From Neckera pumila (Eukaryota; Streptophyta; Bryopsida; Hypnales; Neckeraceae), in contig OZ018412.1 of assembly GCA_963969595.1 (NCBI GenBank), positions 5,644,501 through 5,708,500 on the forward strand: a stretch of 64,000 nucleotides of DNA, in the 5' to 3' direction. Positions within the stretch are counted from its first letter, which is position 1, and each line of letters begins with the position of its first letter. The position numbers were made by a program, and so were the translations under genes. The notes below the pieces were generated by a model. The model saw nothing but the letters and a program-made list of their open reading frames with translations. It searched no databases and was not told where the DNA came from. Shown here one piece after another: positions 48,292 to 58,548 of the stretch.

Positions 48292-49318
48292 TGTGTAGGG
48301 AGGGCCTAAAGTTACACAAAGACTTTGCCAAAAATGTTTTCTACACATTTGTTGTTTCTTTAGTTTACAAAAATACATTTTACCTACTCCATGATTGCCA
48401 CCATGATTGCTAGTCTAACTTGATTGTTAATATAGACTAAGCATTAAAAAATGTTACAAGGGACTCCTAGTTCTAATTTTGACTATATAAAAATGTTACA
48501 AGGGACTCACTTAGTTTTAATTTTGACTATATAAGTGAAATAGACTAGGTAGGGCTTAATAGATGCCTCAGGTGTGCTACAATGCTTGAGCCCCTACCTA
48601 CTTTTGCAGTTTAAAAATGCACATTCCTAAGCGGGTCCCTTAGTAGTCTAAGAGGTATGTGCATCCAAAATCCAAATCAACATTGAAATGAACGTCTTCT
48701 ATACATTTTGGGCAACAAGTATGGGTGCACAAACCTTAATTATCAATAGATTTAGAGACAATGGAACCATTTGAATAAAATCCATGTAAGCTTAATCCCT
48801 AATGCAAGTAGGAACTTGAATCAATGGTCTATTGTATCAAGGTTTCTTATTGCGTCTTGTTTGTGTGGTCTCTATATGTCAAATTCCAACCTATATTAGG
48901 GTTATTATACACAAATGATGACTGAATTTGAATTAACTTAGTAAGGACACCAAAGACTAAAAGTTTTCAATAAATGACTTTCAAGAAAACTATAAAAATG
49001 AAGAATGCACCTATTCATCAAGACAATTTTAGCTAACTCCTTAGATAATAGAGTCATGTCATTCTGAGGTTAATCTCAGAACATGTTTTATCACAATTGT
49101 ATTCATCAAGATAGAAAGCTAGCTTGACCCCCTTGCTGCAAGAGGCGCCCCTTTCAGATTCATCAAACTGTCTACATGTAATGTGCATCTGAAAAGCAAT
49201 TACAGAGTACGGAGTACTTCTTTAGCTGCATTGCAGTTGATCACTGAAATCCAAGTTTCAAAGACGTACAAATTTTAACCGTGTGCATATTCCTAGTCCC
49301 AATTCCAAACCCTCAAAG
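48292..49318. other. Spacer, no gene seen
   Basis: One short duplication, with AAATGTTACAAGGGACTC followed by TTTTGACTATATA, occurs at about 48449-48490 and 48490-48533. Nothing else is recognisable. Confidence 0.35.
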
Positions 49319-49330
49319 TAGTACTGAATC

Positions 49331-49576
49331 AGCCGCCTTGAAGTGTGTCGTTGGCAATGCAATGGAACCTCGCTCCTCACGGACGGCCATGAGCGGCCTA
49401 AGGCCTCTTTTTGTGTTGTGTCTTTGGTTGCTTGCTTGCGTTTGCTTTGTGTCCGGTCTGTCTTGTGTCCTATTGTCCGTGTCGTGTTCCACCAGGCCAC
49501 CTATGGCTGGTGGCTTTGTATCCTTCCCTCTGCAATGAAACTTCGTTTCGTTTGTGTCAAAAAAAAAAAAAAAAAA
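49331..49576 (+). mobile_element. Poly(A)-tailed retroposon (SINE or truncated LINE)
   Basis: A GC-richer body of about 228 bases ends in TTTGTGTC and an 18-A tail. It is bounded by a perfect 12-bp direct repeat TAGTACTGAATC (49319-49330 and 49577-49588). The 3' part, GGCTGGTGGCTTTG ... TGCAATGAAAC, is like plant L1 LINE tails and like the minus-strand retroposon at 20763-20907. Several open frames cross it by chance. Confidence 0.85.
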
Positions 49577-49588
49577 TAGTACTGAATC

Positions 49589-49931
49589 TAGCTAAGGTAG
49601 GGGGCAGTAAAAGCGACCCTTTAAGAGCTGATTTGCATTTTTTGGGAAGCTAAACTACTTAAAATAAATTTCAATAAATTTTCGTGGTAAAAAAAATGGA
49701 ATTGGCATCTAATCCAAGCCGTTTCATATTTTTTGGACCTTCATGGAATTAGTTATGAATTTTTGAAGTTGAAAACATAGTGGTTTCTAAAAGCGACCCC
49801 TCTTGAAATGTACACTTTTGGTACATATTAGAGGCAAAATGTACCAGATCACTTTTAGAGACAAGTTGCTTTTATAGCCCCCTACTATAGTGTCAACTCT
49901 GGTAGCAATTGAATGCATGTAAATTAGTTGC
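49589..49931. other. Spacer, no gene seen
   Basis: Short AT-rich stretch with AAGCGACCC at 49609-49617 and 49792-49800. No gene. Confidence 0.3.
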
Positions 49932-49934
49932 TAA

Positions 49935-50277
49935 GAGCATCTCCTATAGCCCTCCAAATATCCCCTCTCCTAAAATTTTTGGATGATAAGCAATCAATTT
50001 TAGTATATGTCAGACTTGCCCTTCACTTTCTCCCCCTAAATAAGCCATATTTGAAGGGTAAGTAACCCCTCTACACGCTATATATTCTCTTGAGATTAGC
50101 AAGTCGTTGTAATAAATGATAGGGTACTTATTGCTTTTGCAAGTTCTTTGACTTGTGATTGGTTGGAAGTACATTTTAGGAAGTTGTACTATTGGAGATA
50201 CAAGTGGCCATCTCCTTTAAATTGGACAAATCTCAATTGAAGGAGCCTGGCTAATTGGAGGGCTGGAAGAGATGCTC
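49935..50277. mobile_element. Tourist-like MITE (PIF/Harbinger type)
   Basis: 343 bp. Ends are GAGCATCTCCTATAGCCC and the reverse complement of GAGCATCTCTTCCAGCCC. The inverted repeat runs on for about 23 bases into CTCCAA. Target duplication TAA lies on both sides (49932-49934 and 50278-50280). No coding. Confidence 0.85.
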
Positions 50278-50280
50278 TAA

Positions 50281-50806
50281 GCTCTTTGATCATACTACGT
50301 CCTTGGTACTTTAATTTATGTAAAACAAACACTATTAGAGGAACCAGATTCTTCCTAGTTTCTGATAAAAAAAAATATCAACAATGCCGGTTGCCTAAGA
50401 TTTTGAGGACCTCGAAACTCAAGAGAGCATGTTTTGGACAACTTCCGACTTGATGATATAGTATTGATCGAGCTACAATACGTTTTAGGGCCTCCTTACA
50501 TGCATTGCTAGGTGGGTGCGGTTAACAATGTTGAAATATAGAAGCCACTTTTATGTTCTTTTTACAGTGTGAGATACATGGAAAATTGGTAGAACTCTCC
50601 TCCTCTTTCTACGCTTACCGATCATTGGTGGTATTGTGTTTGTCTTCTAGTTGCTTTTTCTGCCCACCGGGCTCACATGTAAGCTGGCCCTTAGACTCCC
50701 ATTGGGTTTCGAAGTGCTCCAACACTAATCTCCAAACAAAGTTGCCACCGCTAGGGATCCATGTATACGACATTGGAGGTAATAAAAACTGCAAGAGTCT
50801 GTATTG
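50281..50806. other. Spacer, no gene seen
   Basis: The open frame 50553-50912 has no recognised domain and runs into the next MITE, so it is not taken as a gene. Confidence 0.3.
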
Positions 50807-50809
50807 TAA

Positions 50810-52142
50810 GAGCATGTCCAAGGGAGTTCAGCAAGTGGCTCAAACTCGGAGAATGGCTATGCCCGGCCATATTGCGTGCCCTACAGCATGCACAGCAAGG
50901 GCCAAAAAATGACCGGGCACGGCCAAATTTGATGTACACCTAGCCAAATGAAGAGCCTTGCCTGTGGCTCGGTATAGGCTATTTTATCTTTATTCCCAAG
51001 TTCCAAGATACCTTTTGATTAACCCCTAAAGGCCCAACATGTGTTTTTTGGCAATACAGAAATTTTGGGCAGGTACATGTGACTAGAGATTTGCATATTT
51101 TAGGCTGAAATTTCAATAGAAGGTGGGACAAGGAATATCTTTCATATGCACAAAAGTTCATGACATTTGGAAATATGAGTCAAAAGTTACTGCATGATAT
51201 GTAGTTTGTTTCTCAACTCGGGCAATTTGGGCAGTTAAAAAAAAATCACTTTTTCCAAATATAAAAATTTGAAATTGGTTTATTAGATTTATATATACAT
51301 GGAAAGCTTTGAATCATTCCATTTTTATCAATGAGTCAAAACTTATGAGGAGTTTTAGTTTGTGGGCAGTTATAATTCTCTACTCTAAAATAAACTTTGA
51401 AGTTGATTATTTTACCAATTTTCAATATTTTTGAAAAAAATACAACGATAGGATGTAGATTGTTTATGACAACATTACAACCATTGGGATTGGCATTTTT
51501 CAATTCAAAAAGAAACTCTCAACAATTTAGTACTTTGAATCATTCTCTACTTCTTTCTACTTACTATCACGCTTACTATTTTTTTCCAATATCTTGTACA
51601 GTTTCAAATGATCTGAATTTTTTTGAGAATGGAGCCATCTTGCCCTGAAGAATGAATCCAAAGAAGCACAACCATTTTGGAAATTTTTTCATAATGATCT
51701 GACCTTGTGAAGTGCAGCTGACTTTTCTTTCGCCGTGCCAAAAAAAATATTTTTGCCACTTCAAACGCTAATATCTTGCAATCTACATGGTGGAAATTTC
51801 TGAAATTTTTTCCACATCTTCTAAAATCAGATTACTACAAGACCCTATGGTTTTATATGTTCAAAAGTGATATTTTTCAAGAATTTGGAACTTGTACTAG
51901 AAATGGCAATGTTGGAGTATTTTCGATGAGAACATAGTCAAAGAACTTTAGAAATTAATGAATGTCTTTCTCGTGTCGGCATTCATGAACTGCACTTTGG
52001 GGTCCGTGTAGATCCGGTTTCCCATATTTGTAGCCCGTGTTGCTGTGGGGCACATGGAGGACACAAGGGCCAAGCTCATCCATTGAGCACTCTAAACCCA
52101 CCTTTGGTACCTCTGTTTGAGGTGCCTACTATGAGGATGCTC
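50810..52142. mobile_element. Tourist-like MITE split by a TTAA element
   Basis: Left end GAGCATGTCC; right end is the reverse complement of GAGCATCCTC. TAA lies on both sides (50807-50809 and 52143-52145). The total is 1333 bp, but 936 bp of it is the TTAA-flanked element at 51023-51954 plus its target duplication. That leaves about 397 bp, the size range of the other Tourist-like MITEs here (343 and 416 bp). The terminal match is short, so the class call rests on the TAA duplication and the GAGCAT start. Confidence 0.6.
51023..51954 (-). mobile_element. TTAA-flanked element copy D (inverted)
   Basis: The plus-strand left end TTAA|CCCCTAAAGGCCC (51019-51035) leads into GGGCAGG...GTGAC...CTGAAATTTC. 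This is the reverse complement of the 3' ends of copies A (53977-54892) and C (58549-60043). The right end is degraded, CTTTAGAAA|TTAA at 51946-51958. The resulting length of 932 bp fits A (916) and C without its insert (922). The block around 51301-51350 (AAAGCTTTGAATCATTCC) also matches the reverse complement of A near 54590-54620. Confidence 0.65.
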
Positions 52143-52145
52143 TAA

Positions 52146-53566
52146 GTTAAGTTATGTGATACCATGACTGTAAATTCAATAAGATCAAGTGAGTATTCTA
52201 CGTAAATTGCATGGCTTTAGCTCAGTGCCTAATCTATTTTCACATGCGCCTACAATTCATAGAATCTAGATTCATAATGTATTTGTGATGATCCCCCAAT
52301 CTTGCTGGGAGCTACACTCAAGCCTCCTTATTGTAACCTTCTCTAAAATGTTACTCTAAAATGCCTTGCATTGATTGCATGCTTGCCACAATAATCAGAG
52401 CATTTAAGTGGCTACCTTGGTCAGGCTTGGTCATGGGGGACCACATCCTTCCAAGGTGAACGTGATCAGACTCTTTAGATTGCCTCTTTAAAAGGGCTTA
52501 GTATGGTTAGTGCAGAATTGAAGAATTGATTTCGAGAAGTTTAGTACTTGTTTCTATATGGTGTCCAAAGTGGGAAGCTATGAAGTTGCAAGAAATACTT
52601 GTCCTATTTTTTGTCCCCTTGACTTCAGATGGGTGGTTTCTTGGCAATAACTTTTGCAGTGTATGTTCAATGTACGTAAAATATAAAATAAAGGTATATG
52701 TGATAGTTGTAGAAATTGAATAGTTTTTTGTATTTTTTAAAAATTAGTTTATTATTTTTAAAAGTCCTTGATTGGACGTCTACTTTTACCATTTGGAGGA
52801 GGGTAGTCCTCTTCTTGACTTAAAAATGCAAATCCAAAGCCAAAAATTGAGAAAGTAGGTATTGTACTAAGATTACATGTAGTGACAACGAGGTTTTATG
52901 CAAATTGTGATATGTGTGGCGTACACATGGGTTCAAAGTGTGAGTCCTTTGCACAAAGAATGGAATGAGAAAAAAAAACTCTTTCTAAAATATTTAGTGC
53001 AATTCAAGCATGTCAAAGTGTAGAAAAATGACAAATTTTTTAGTTCATTTTCTTAATTTTTATTAAATTACTAAAAATCAAAATGTTCAAATATTATATA
53101 TAAATATATATTTTGGCTAATTTATGGTCTTGCGGTTCTATATTAGTTTGCTGCAATCAGTAGGAGTGTATAGTATTGCAAAACAAGCCACTGATTTTTC
53201 AATTCAATTTCAATTCAATTTTATCAATTTTTAATCATTTTTAAATTCATTTTTATGATTTTTCACTATACTGTTCTTGCATAGAGCTTGTAGTTATTGT
53301 AGTAACGGTAGTTCTATGGTCAAAAACAATGTTTTTGAGACAAAAACGTTGTGTTTTTTAAAACGACTCATCTACGGGGGACAAAATTCACCCTAAGATG
53401 GATGACAAGAGAAAGGGCAATGTAGCACACAAAAAAACTGTAAACAAATGAAAAGCCATAAATGTCTCATTTTCACATTAATAGAAGTATGATAATTATA
53501 AATGTTCCGTTTTCAATGGTCCATTTTTTATTTATTTTTAAACAAATGAAAAGCCATTTCATTACA
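52146..53566. other. Spacer, no gene seen
   Basis: AT-rich. AAACAAATGAAAAGCCAT is repeated at about 53441 and 53540. No gene. Confidence 0.3.
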
Positions 53567-53805
53567 CACTATAAGAAACCCATGTTTTTTAGGAAGTTTT
53601 CACTATTTTTTGGAACGCGTTTTTGTGGACATTACAGTTAATAACCCATGTTTTTATGTCAATAATAATGTTCAATAAAACATCAAGATGTTTTATTGAA
53701 CATTATTGTTGACATAAAAACATGGGTTGTCAATTGTAATGTTCACAAAAATGGGTTCCAAAAAAATAGTAAAAACATCCCCCAAAACACGGATTTCTTA
53801 CAATG
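53567..53805. mobile_element. CACTA-type foldback MITE
   Basis: 239 bp, almost wholly palindromic. Left end CACTATAAGAAACCCATG; right end is the reverse complement of CATTGTAAGAAATCCGTG. The centre is an inverted repeat of ATGTTCAATAAAACATC. The 3-bp target duplication ACA lies on both sides (53564-53566 and 53806-53808). No coding. Transcripts would form a long hairpin. Confidence 0.85.
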
Positions 53806-53976
53806 ACAAAAGGAAAAAGAATACAAGCCCATCAACCACTCAATGTCCCATTTTCAATGAGTGACGGATAGTCTCTGAATCCATGTTGCATGGTATTTAA
53901 ATAGAAAGGATTGCTTTTGGGATGCATCATGGCTCATTCACTAAACTATACCATGTGATTATTTCACCACCTTTAA

Positions 53977-54892
53977 CCCCTAAATCCCCAAGGCATTTTC
54001 TGGCTCCAAAACCACTAAAAACTGTCATTTCTGCTGCGATCACTCCTTAAACCAAAAAAAACTTTTTTTTTGAATCTAACCATAAGGTCTTGTACTTCAC
54101 TTGTCTTAGATCATGTGGTAAAAATTTCATGAAGTTTGACCACACGGATTGGAAGATATTAGCATTTGAAGTTGAAAAAGAAGTTTTTTTAAATTGGGGC
54201 CTGCAATTTCAAATGACTTTGACGGCCATTTGTGGATTTCTTTTGCACTACACACCATAAAGTTAAATTTTTTTAAGTTGAATGTTTAAGTAGAAAGTTG
54301 GGGGAAAGAATTTCAGAATGTCAAAATTTGATTTTCACATATAAAGAAACTGTTAAGTAGAAGTAGGTCCAAAATTGAACTAAACACTAAATCGTTAACA
54401 GCTCTTAGGTGGAATTAAAACACCATAATCTCAAAGGTGGGATTATTCTTGCAAAAGAACTTAACCTTTCCAAAAAAAAAATTGAAAAAATTTGAAAATT
54501 GCATTCAAAAATGAATTCTATAAGGTTTTTATTTTCTGAAGATGCTTAGATTGCCTGAAAAACAAGATTGTCCATAACTTTCTTGTTCTGAGTCCAAATA
54601 GAATGAGTCAAAGCTTCAAATGTAGACAAAAACATGATCTTTGAGAATTTTTTTTTTTTTTAAATTAAGTTTTTTAAAGTTTTTTTTTTCTGCCTGACAA
54701 ACTGCTTTTTTGACTTTGGATGGTATAACTTTTGCTCACAAGCACCAAATGTGGTAAAAATTATATTTTAAAAAAGCTAATGTGATTTCCTATCTTCCAA
54801 AAAAAATTTGAAAAATCAGGTCAAAATTTCAGGTCACACAAGCCTGCCCGAAATCCCAAATGTCCCCCGAGGGGACTTTGGGGATTTAGGGG
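53977..54892 (+). mobile_element. TTAA-flanked element copy A (piggyBac-like ends)
   Basis: 916 bp. CCCCTAAATCCCCAA is a perfect 15-bp terminal inverted repeat, with TTAA directly outside both ends (53973-53976 and 54893-54896). No further direct repeat lies outside TTAA, so TTAA is best read as the duplicated target. TTAA targets and C-rich 5' ends are hallmarks of piggyBac; Kolobok elements also use TTAA. It has no coding capacity and is non-autonomous. Confidence 0.8.
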
Positions 54893-54911
54893 TTAATTCT
54901 CTTGTAGTGCA

Positions 54912-55133
54912 CACTACAAAAGAATAGGATATTTTAAGTGAGTTTTTAAGTATAGTCCTAAACATAAGGTTTTAAGTAATTAATTTTTAGGCAATTTTCA
55001 GCAAAATTTTACTAGAAATACATGTGTTTCTAGTCAAATTTTGCTGAAAATTGCCTTAAAGGTCATTACTTAAAACTCTATATCTAGGACTATACTTAAA
55101 AACTCACTTAAAACACCCCATTCTTTTGTAGTA
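54912..55133. mobile_element. Foldback MITE, CACTA-like end
   Basis: 222 bp. Left end CACTACAAAAGAATAGG; right end is the reverse complement of TACTACAAAAGAATGGG. Nearly the whole element is an inverted repeat (TTTTAAGTGAGTTTTTAAGT and GGCAATTTTCAGCAAAATTT arms). The 3-bp flanks GCA and TAT do not match, so the class is uncertain. A CACTA-like TCTTGTAGTG ends at 54909, two bases before it. Confidence 0.7.
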
Positions 55134-55471
55134 TATGAGCTAAAATAGTAGCCTACTAGCTTTCACTTTCAGAAGTTATAACTAAATATCTAGCATTCCA
55201 AAAATTATGCAAATTCTTGTGTTCATTGGGGATTTCATTCTTCTTTTACGAAAAATTCATCCATTGCGCCAAGTAGTCCCAATTTTGATTCACCTGCTAA
55301 CGGGTCATGTCTTGGACCTGAGACCTTACAACACCTTCAAAGTTCAAACTATGTCAAACTGAAAAAGTTGAGATCAGTACACTTCTCACACATTCAAACT
55401 AATCAGTATTTCATACTAAAAAAGTTGAGATCCCAGGTCCTCTGCCATGACCCATGTTGGTAAGATTACAT
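55134..55471. other. Spacer, no gene seen
   Basis: No coding or element structure seen. GTTGAGATC follows ACTGAAAAA or ACTAAAAAA in two short diverged copies near 55358 and 55414. Confidence 0.3.
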
Positions 55472-55918
55472 AAGGTAAACCAGCCTAAAGTCGCCAGCTT
55501 CCTATTTCCGCCATCCTAGTTTTGGCCCCATTTCCGTCACTACACTCATCCAACTCCACTTATTTTCCTGACAAAATCAGAGCATTGATATCACCAAGAC
55601 TAATGTGTCAATTTTTCATTGGTCCATACTTACGTGCTAATAGATACATAGAAGGGTGGTTATGGGTTGTTGGTATGATGTTTATGACTCTAGTCTACAA
55701 GTGATTTTGTAATTTCAGGATTGACACTTCAAAAATTTGCAAAAATTACAATTTTGATTGAAAAATTATAATTCCACTTGGGTTTCATTTGCAAAACAAG
55801 CGCACACCTTTGAAAAATACATTCCCTTCTTGGAATTGGCCCCAATATACTCAGATTGCAAATCACGGTGGTAATAGGCTTGTCTACCTTAGGTTTGAGT
55901 GTGGTGCAAAATGTGCCA
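55472..55918. repeat. 0.44-kb dispersed repeat, right copy
   Basis: It is the inverted partner of 43437-43878. The two copies flank 11.6 kb that contains the F-box gene. The plus-strand open frame at 55522-55704 corresponds to the minus-strand frame 43827-43636. Confidence 0.85.
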
Positions 55919-56133
55919 CAACTTTTTTTTTCTCTCGCTAAGCTTAGATCTTCTGGAAAGTATTCTTCTGTAGAATAAAGCCAAGAAATGCATTTTGGAA
56001 TACTTGTCTCGGCACATGGATGTTCCCTCTGTGAATGCAAAGAGATCAGTGTTCACAAGACTGGTCAAGTTTAAAAAGATTTACAACAAAATTCTTATTC
56101 GCTAGAAAAAATGTGAATACCAGTGAGTGTTAA

Positions 56134-56560
56134 CCCCTAAGTGGTTTCAAGGACACAATGTGTCCTCTGGATTCATACACAATCTGTATTCGTCAAATTT
56201 CATGAAGTATTGGCCAAAAATGTAAACTACAAAAATGAAGGTGCAATAGTCATTGATTTTCATATGTTTTTAGAAAAATATGGCAATGCTCATTGTTGAA
56301 ATGAGATGTTGTTGAACATCCAAAAGTGTGTATTTCTAGAGAAATACGTGCACTGGAGTCACAACTTCACAATATTTACAAAATTTGGAACATGTCCGAT
56401 GTAGCCAGAAAGTGTGTAGTTTGATAGAAGACTTCAGTGCGCATTCAACAAAAAACAAATAAAAATTAAATAGATAGTAAACCATTCACATGCAAGGCTG
56501 TGTACATTGCAGTTACTGTATGTACAGATGCATTGAAAGACACCCAAAACCACTTAGGAG
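56134..56560. mobile_element. TTAA-flanked element copy B, short type
   Basis: 427 bp. Ends are CCCCTAAGTGGTTT and the reverse complement of CTCCTAAGTGGTTT, with TTAA on both sides (56130-56133 and 56561-56564). The first bases agree with copies A, C and D, but the interior is different, so it is a second subfamily or an internal-replacement derivative. Confidence 0.75.
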
Positions 56561-56564
56561 TTAA

Positions 56565-57330
56565 ATTTGAATTTGTAGCACAACTGACAGTGATTTTAAT
56601 GACGTAAGAATGACACACCATGAGGTTATAATGAAAATCAAAATGGCCTAGCTTGCGCCTGCATCAGTGCCTCTTCATTCTAATTGCCTGGGGCCTCAAA
56701 ATAGGCAAATCTACACTTCTTTAATTTCTACTAATTCCAAACTATAGGCAAATCTTGTTCTCAATCTATAGGCTAATCTATTTCTGAGAAGTGGAAAACT
56801 AAAAATTGATCTTAGCAACTTCATTTGGTGTCAATGCATTATTTGTCAATAATGAAGGCGGCTAGTTGACATCATATTCCCCTCATTCATGAAAATAGGC
56901 CACCCTATCTTGTGCAAATGGGACCCTAGTAGAAAGCAAGTCATATATCTTAGTTTGAATCTGTGACAAGTATGTTACAATCAATAATAAGGTTGAAAAG
57001 GTACACGATATTCCAGAACGTCATTTTACAGGAAGTCGTATTAAAGAGGCTGGAATCTTCTACTGTAGCAAGTAGTGTCCTTTCTTTGTTGCCGCTTGAA
57101 CTAGCAGCACGGCAATATTCAAATCATCAAGCATAGACACAAGCAGCTTCACAATTGCACGCAACCTCTGATCTCTCTTTGACTTGTCCAAACTCCAAAG
57201 AATATTCACTTATGATTCCCGGTTTCTAATTCAGTTCTGTTTTGAGGCATTTTTTTAACGTTCTTCAACACTCACGTAAGCACACAATTTTCTAAAGAGG
57301 GTGGGCAAAGAATGCATTCTGATGAATCAC
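56565..57330. other. Spacer, no gene seen
   Basis: The last 130 bases may be a degraded piece of the copy-D type element, continuing at 57752-57945 on the other side of the MITE. No gene. Confidence 0.3.
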
Positions 57331-57333
57331 TAA

Positions 57334-57749
57334 GAGCATCACCACCCGCCTGCTAAATTGCAGAGAGGATTTGGCTGCTAAAATGCAAGCCATCCAAAAT
57401 GCAAGCCGGTCCGCCCCACCCACAAGCCTGCTAACAGGTCATGATTCTTCTAAAAATACAGTCCAGATCCAATCGCAAGAACTTGATCCAATTGGCTTTT
57501 GTCTCATTTGGGGCAACCTGCTACCTTTGCATGCAAGTGATAGAAGTTAATCCAATCGGTTCACTTGGTTCACTGATGACTTGCCATATTTTTGGGAAAG
57601 TGTCCACGCGCTTGCCGCATGTGGTTTTGCAAGCCGGTTTGCAAGCCGTGCCTTGGCTTGCAAAATGGCCTGATTTTGCAAGCCACTTGAGGCTTTTGGC
57701 CCGGCCTTTTAACAAGTTCATCCGTTTTGCAAGACGGGTGGGGATGCTC
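57334..57749. mobile_element. Tourist-like MITE
   Basis: 416 bp. Ends are GAGCATCACCACCCGCCTGC and the reverse complement of GAGCATCCCCACCCGTCTTG. Flanks are TAA on the left (57331-57333) and TAC on the right, so the target duplication is imperfect. The interior has many copies of TTTGCAAGCC or GCAAGCC. No coding. Confidence 0.7.
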
Positions 57750-57751
57750 TA

Positions 57752-57945
57752 CCTCTTCCTACTTATTATTTTTTTCCTATATGTTGTACAATTCCAAATG
57801 ATCTAAAAATTTTCAAGCATGTAGCCAGCTTGCCTTGAAGAATGACCATTTAAATTTGGTATTTATATTAGAAATGACAAATTTGAAATGTTTTTGGTGA
57901 TAATATAGTCTCTGACCTTTAGCATCAGAAAAATTGGTCATGGCA
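57752..57945 (-). mobile_element. Fragment of the copy-D TTAA element type
   Basis: The sequence matches D at 51550-51960: TATTTTTTTCC(T/A)ATAT, CAAATGATCT and CTTGCCTTGAAGAATGA. No ends are kept. The Tourist-like MITE at 57334-57749 appears to have inserted into it. Confidence 0.5.
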
Positions 57946-58000
57946 AATATGGTGCATGCTATGATGGTGCATGTGATAGTAAAGAAGAGATTATGGTGTA

Positions 58001-58398
58001 AGGTAGAGCCACCCATAACCGACCGAACAAGGAATTCCAACATGATTTGGAGTCGTGAAGGCAAAACAAATATTTTTCAGACGTACATCGATACAAATGA
58101 TAAGGATTGCAAAAAATTTGGTAATTTTATTGCTTGAACTGAAAATACTAGGAATTATGGGAGGCAAAAAGTGCTTCGGACCCATGGCCGACGTCTAGAC
58201 TCTTCCAATGCCAATCATTCAATAACTTTTTTCCTAATTATTATTTCCTATTTTCTTTCTCACAACTTGGGACATGTATCATGTATTTATTAGTTCCAAC
58301 CTTGAAAAGGGGAAAAAAAAACATTCTAAGCTTGGTCAGAAATACGTGCACCTATAGGTCAGGAATGGGTCATTGGTCGGGAATGGGTGGCTCTACCT
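58001..58398. mobile_element. Stowaway/mariner-like MITE
   Basis: 398 bp. AGGTAGAGCCACCCAT is a perfect 16-bp terminal inverted repeat, with dinucleotide TA on both sides (57999-58000 and 58399-58400). TA target choice points to the Tc1/mariner group, though a TA match alone can arise by chance. Short open frames inside are not conserved. Confidence 0.65.
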
Positions 58399-58548
58399 TA
58401 ATTTTATCCTATCAAAATTAGTACAAAGGTTGGCACCAAATTATCTTAATAGCATTTCAATGCACCATCATGGCACTATACTTGCAAGCCTTTGAAGTTT
58501 CTGATGAGGGGGTAATCAAATAGAGATCCAACAACTGAAATTCTTTAA

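Noticed and set aside
50553..50912. 119-codon frame near the Tourist-like MITE
   Set aside because: It runs across the MITE boundary at 50810, so it cannot be one ancestral gene. No domain seen.
54900..54909. TCTTGTAGTG taken as the right end of a larger CACTA element
   Set aside because: No matching CACTACAAGA start with the same 3-bp flank was found upstream. CACCAC at 53966 is only a weak match.
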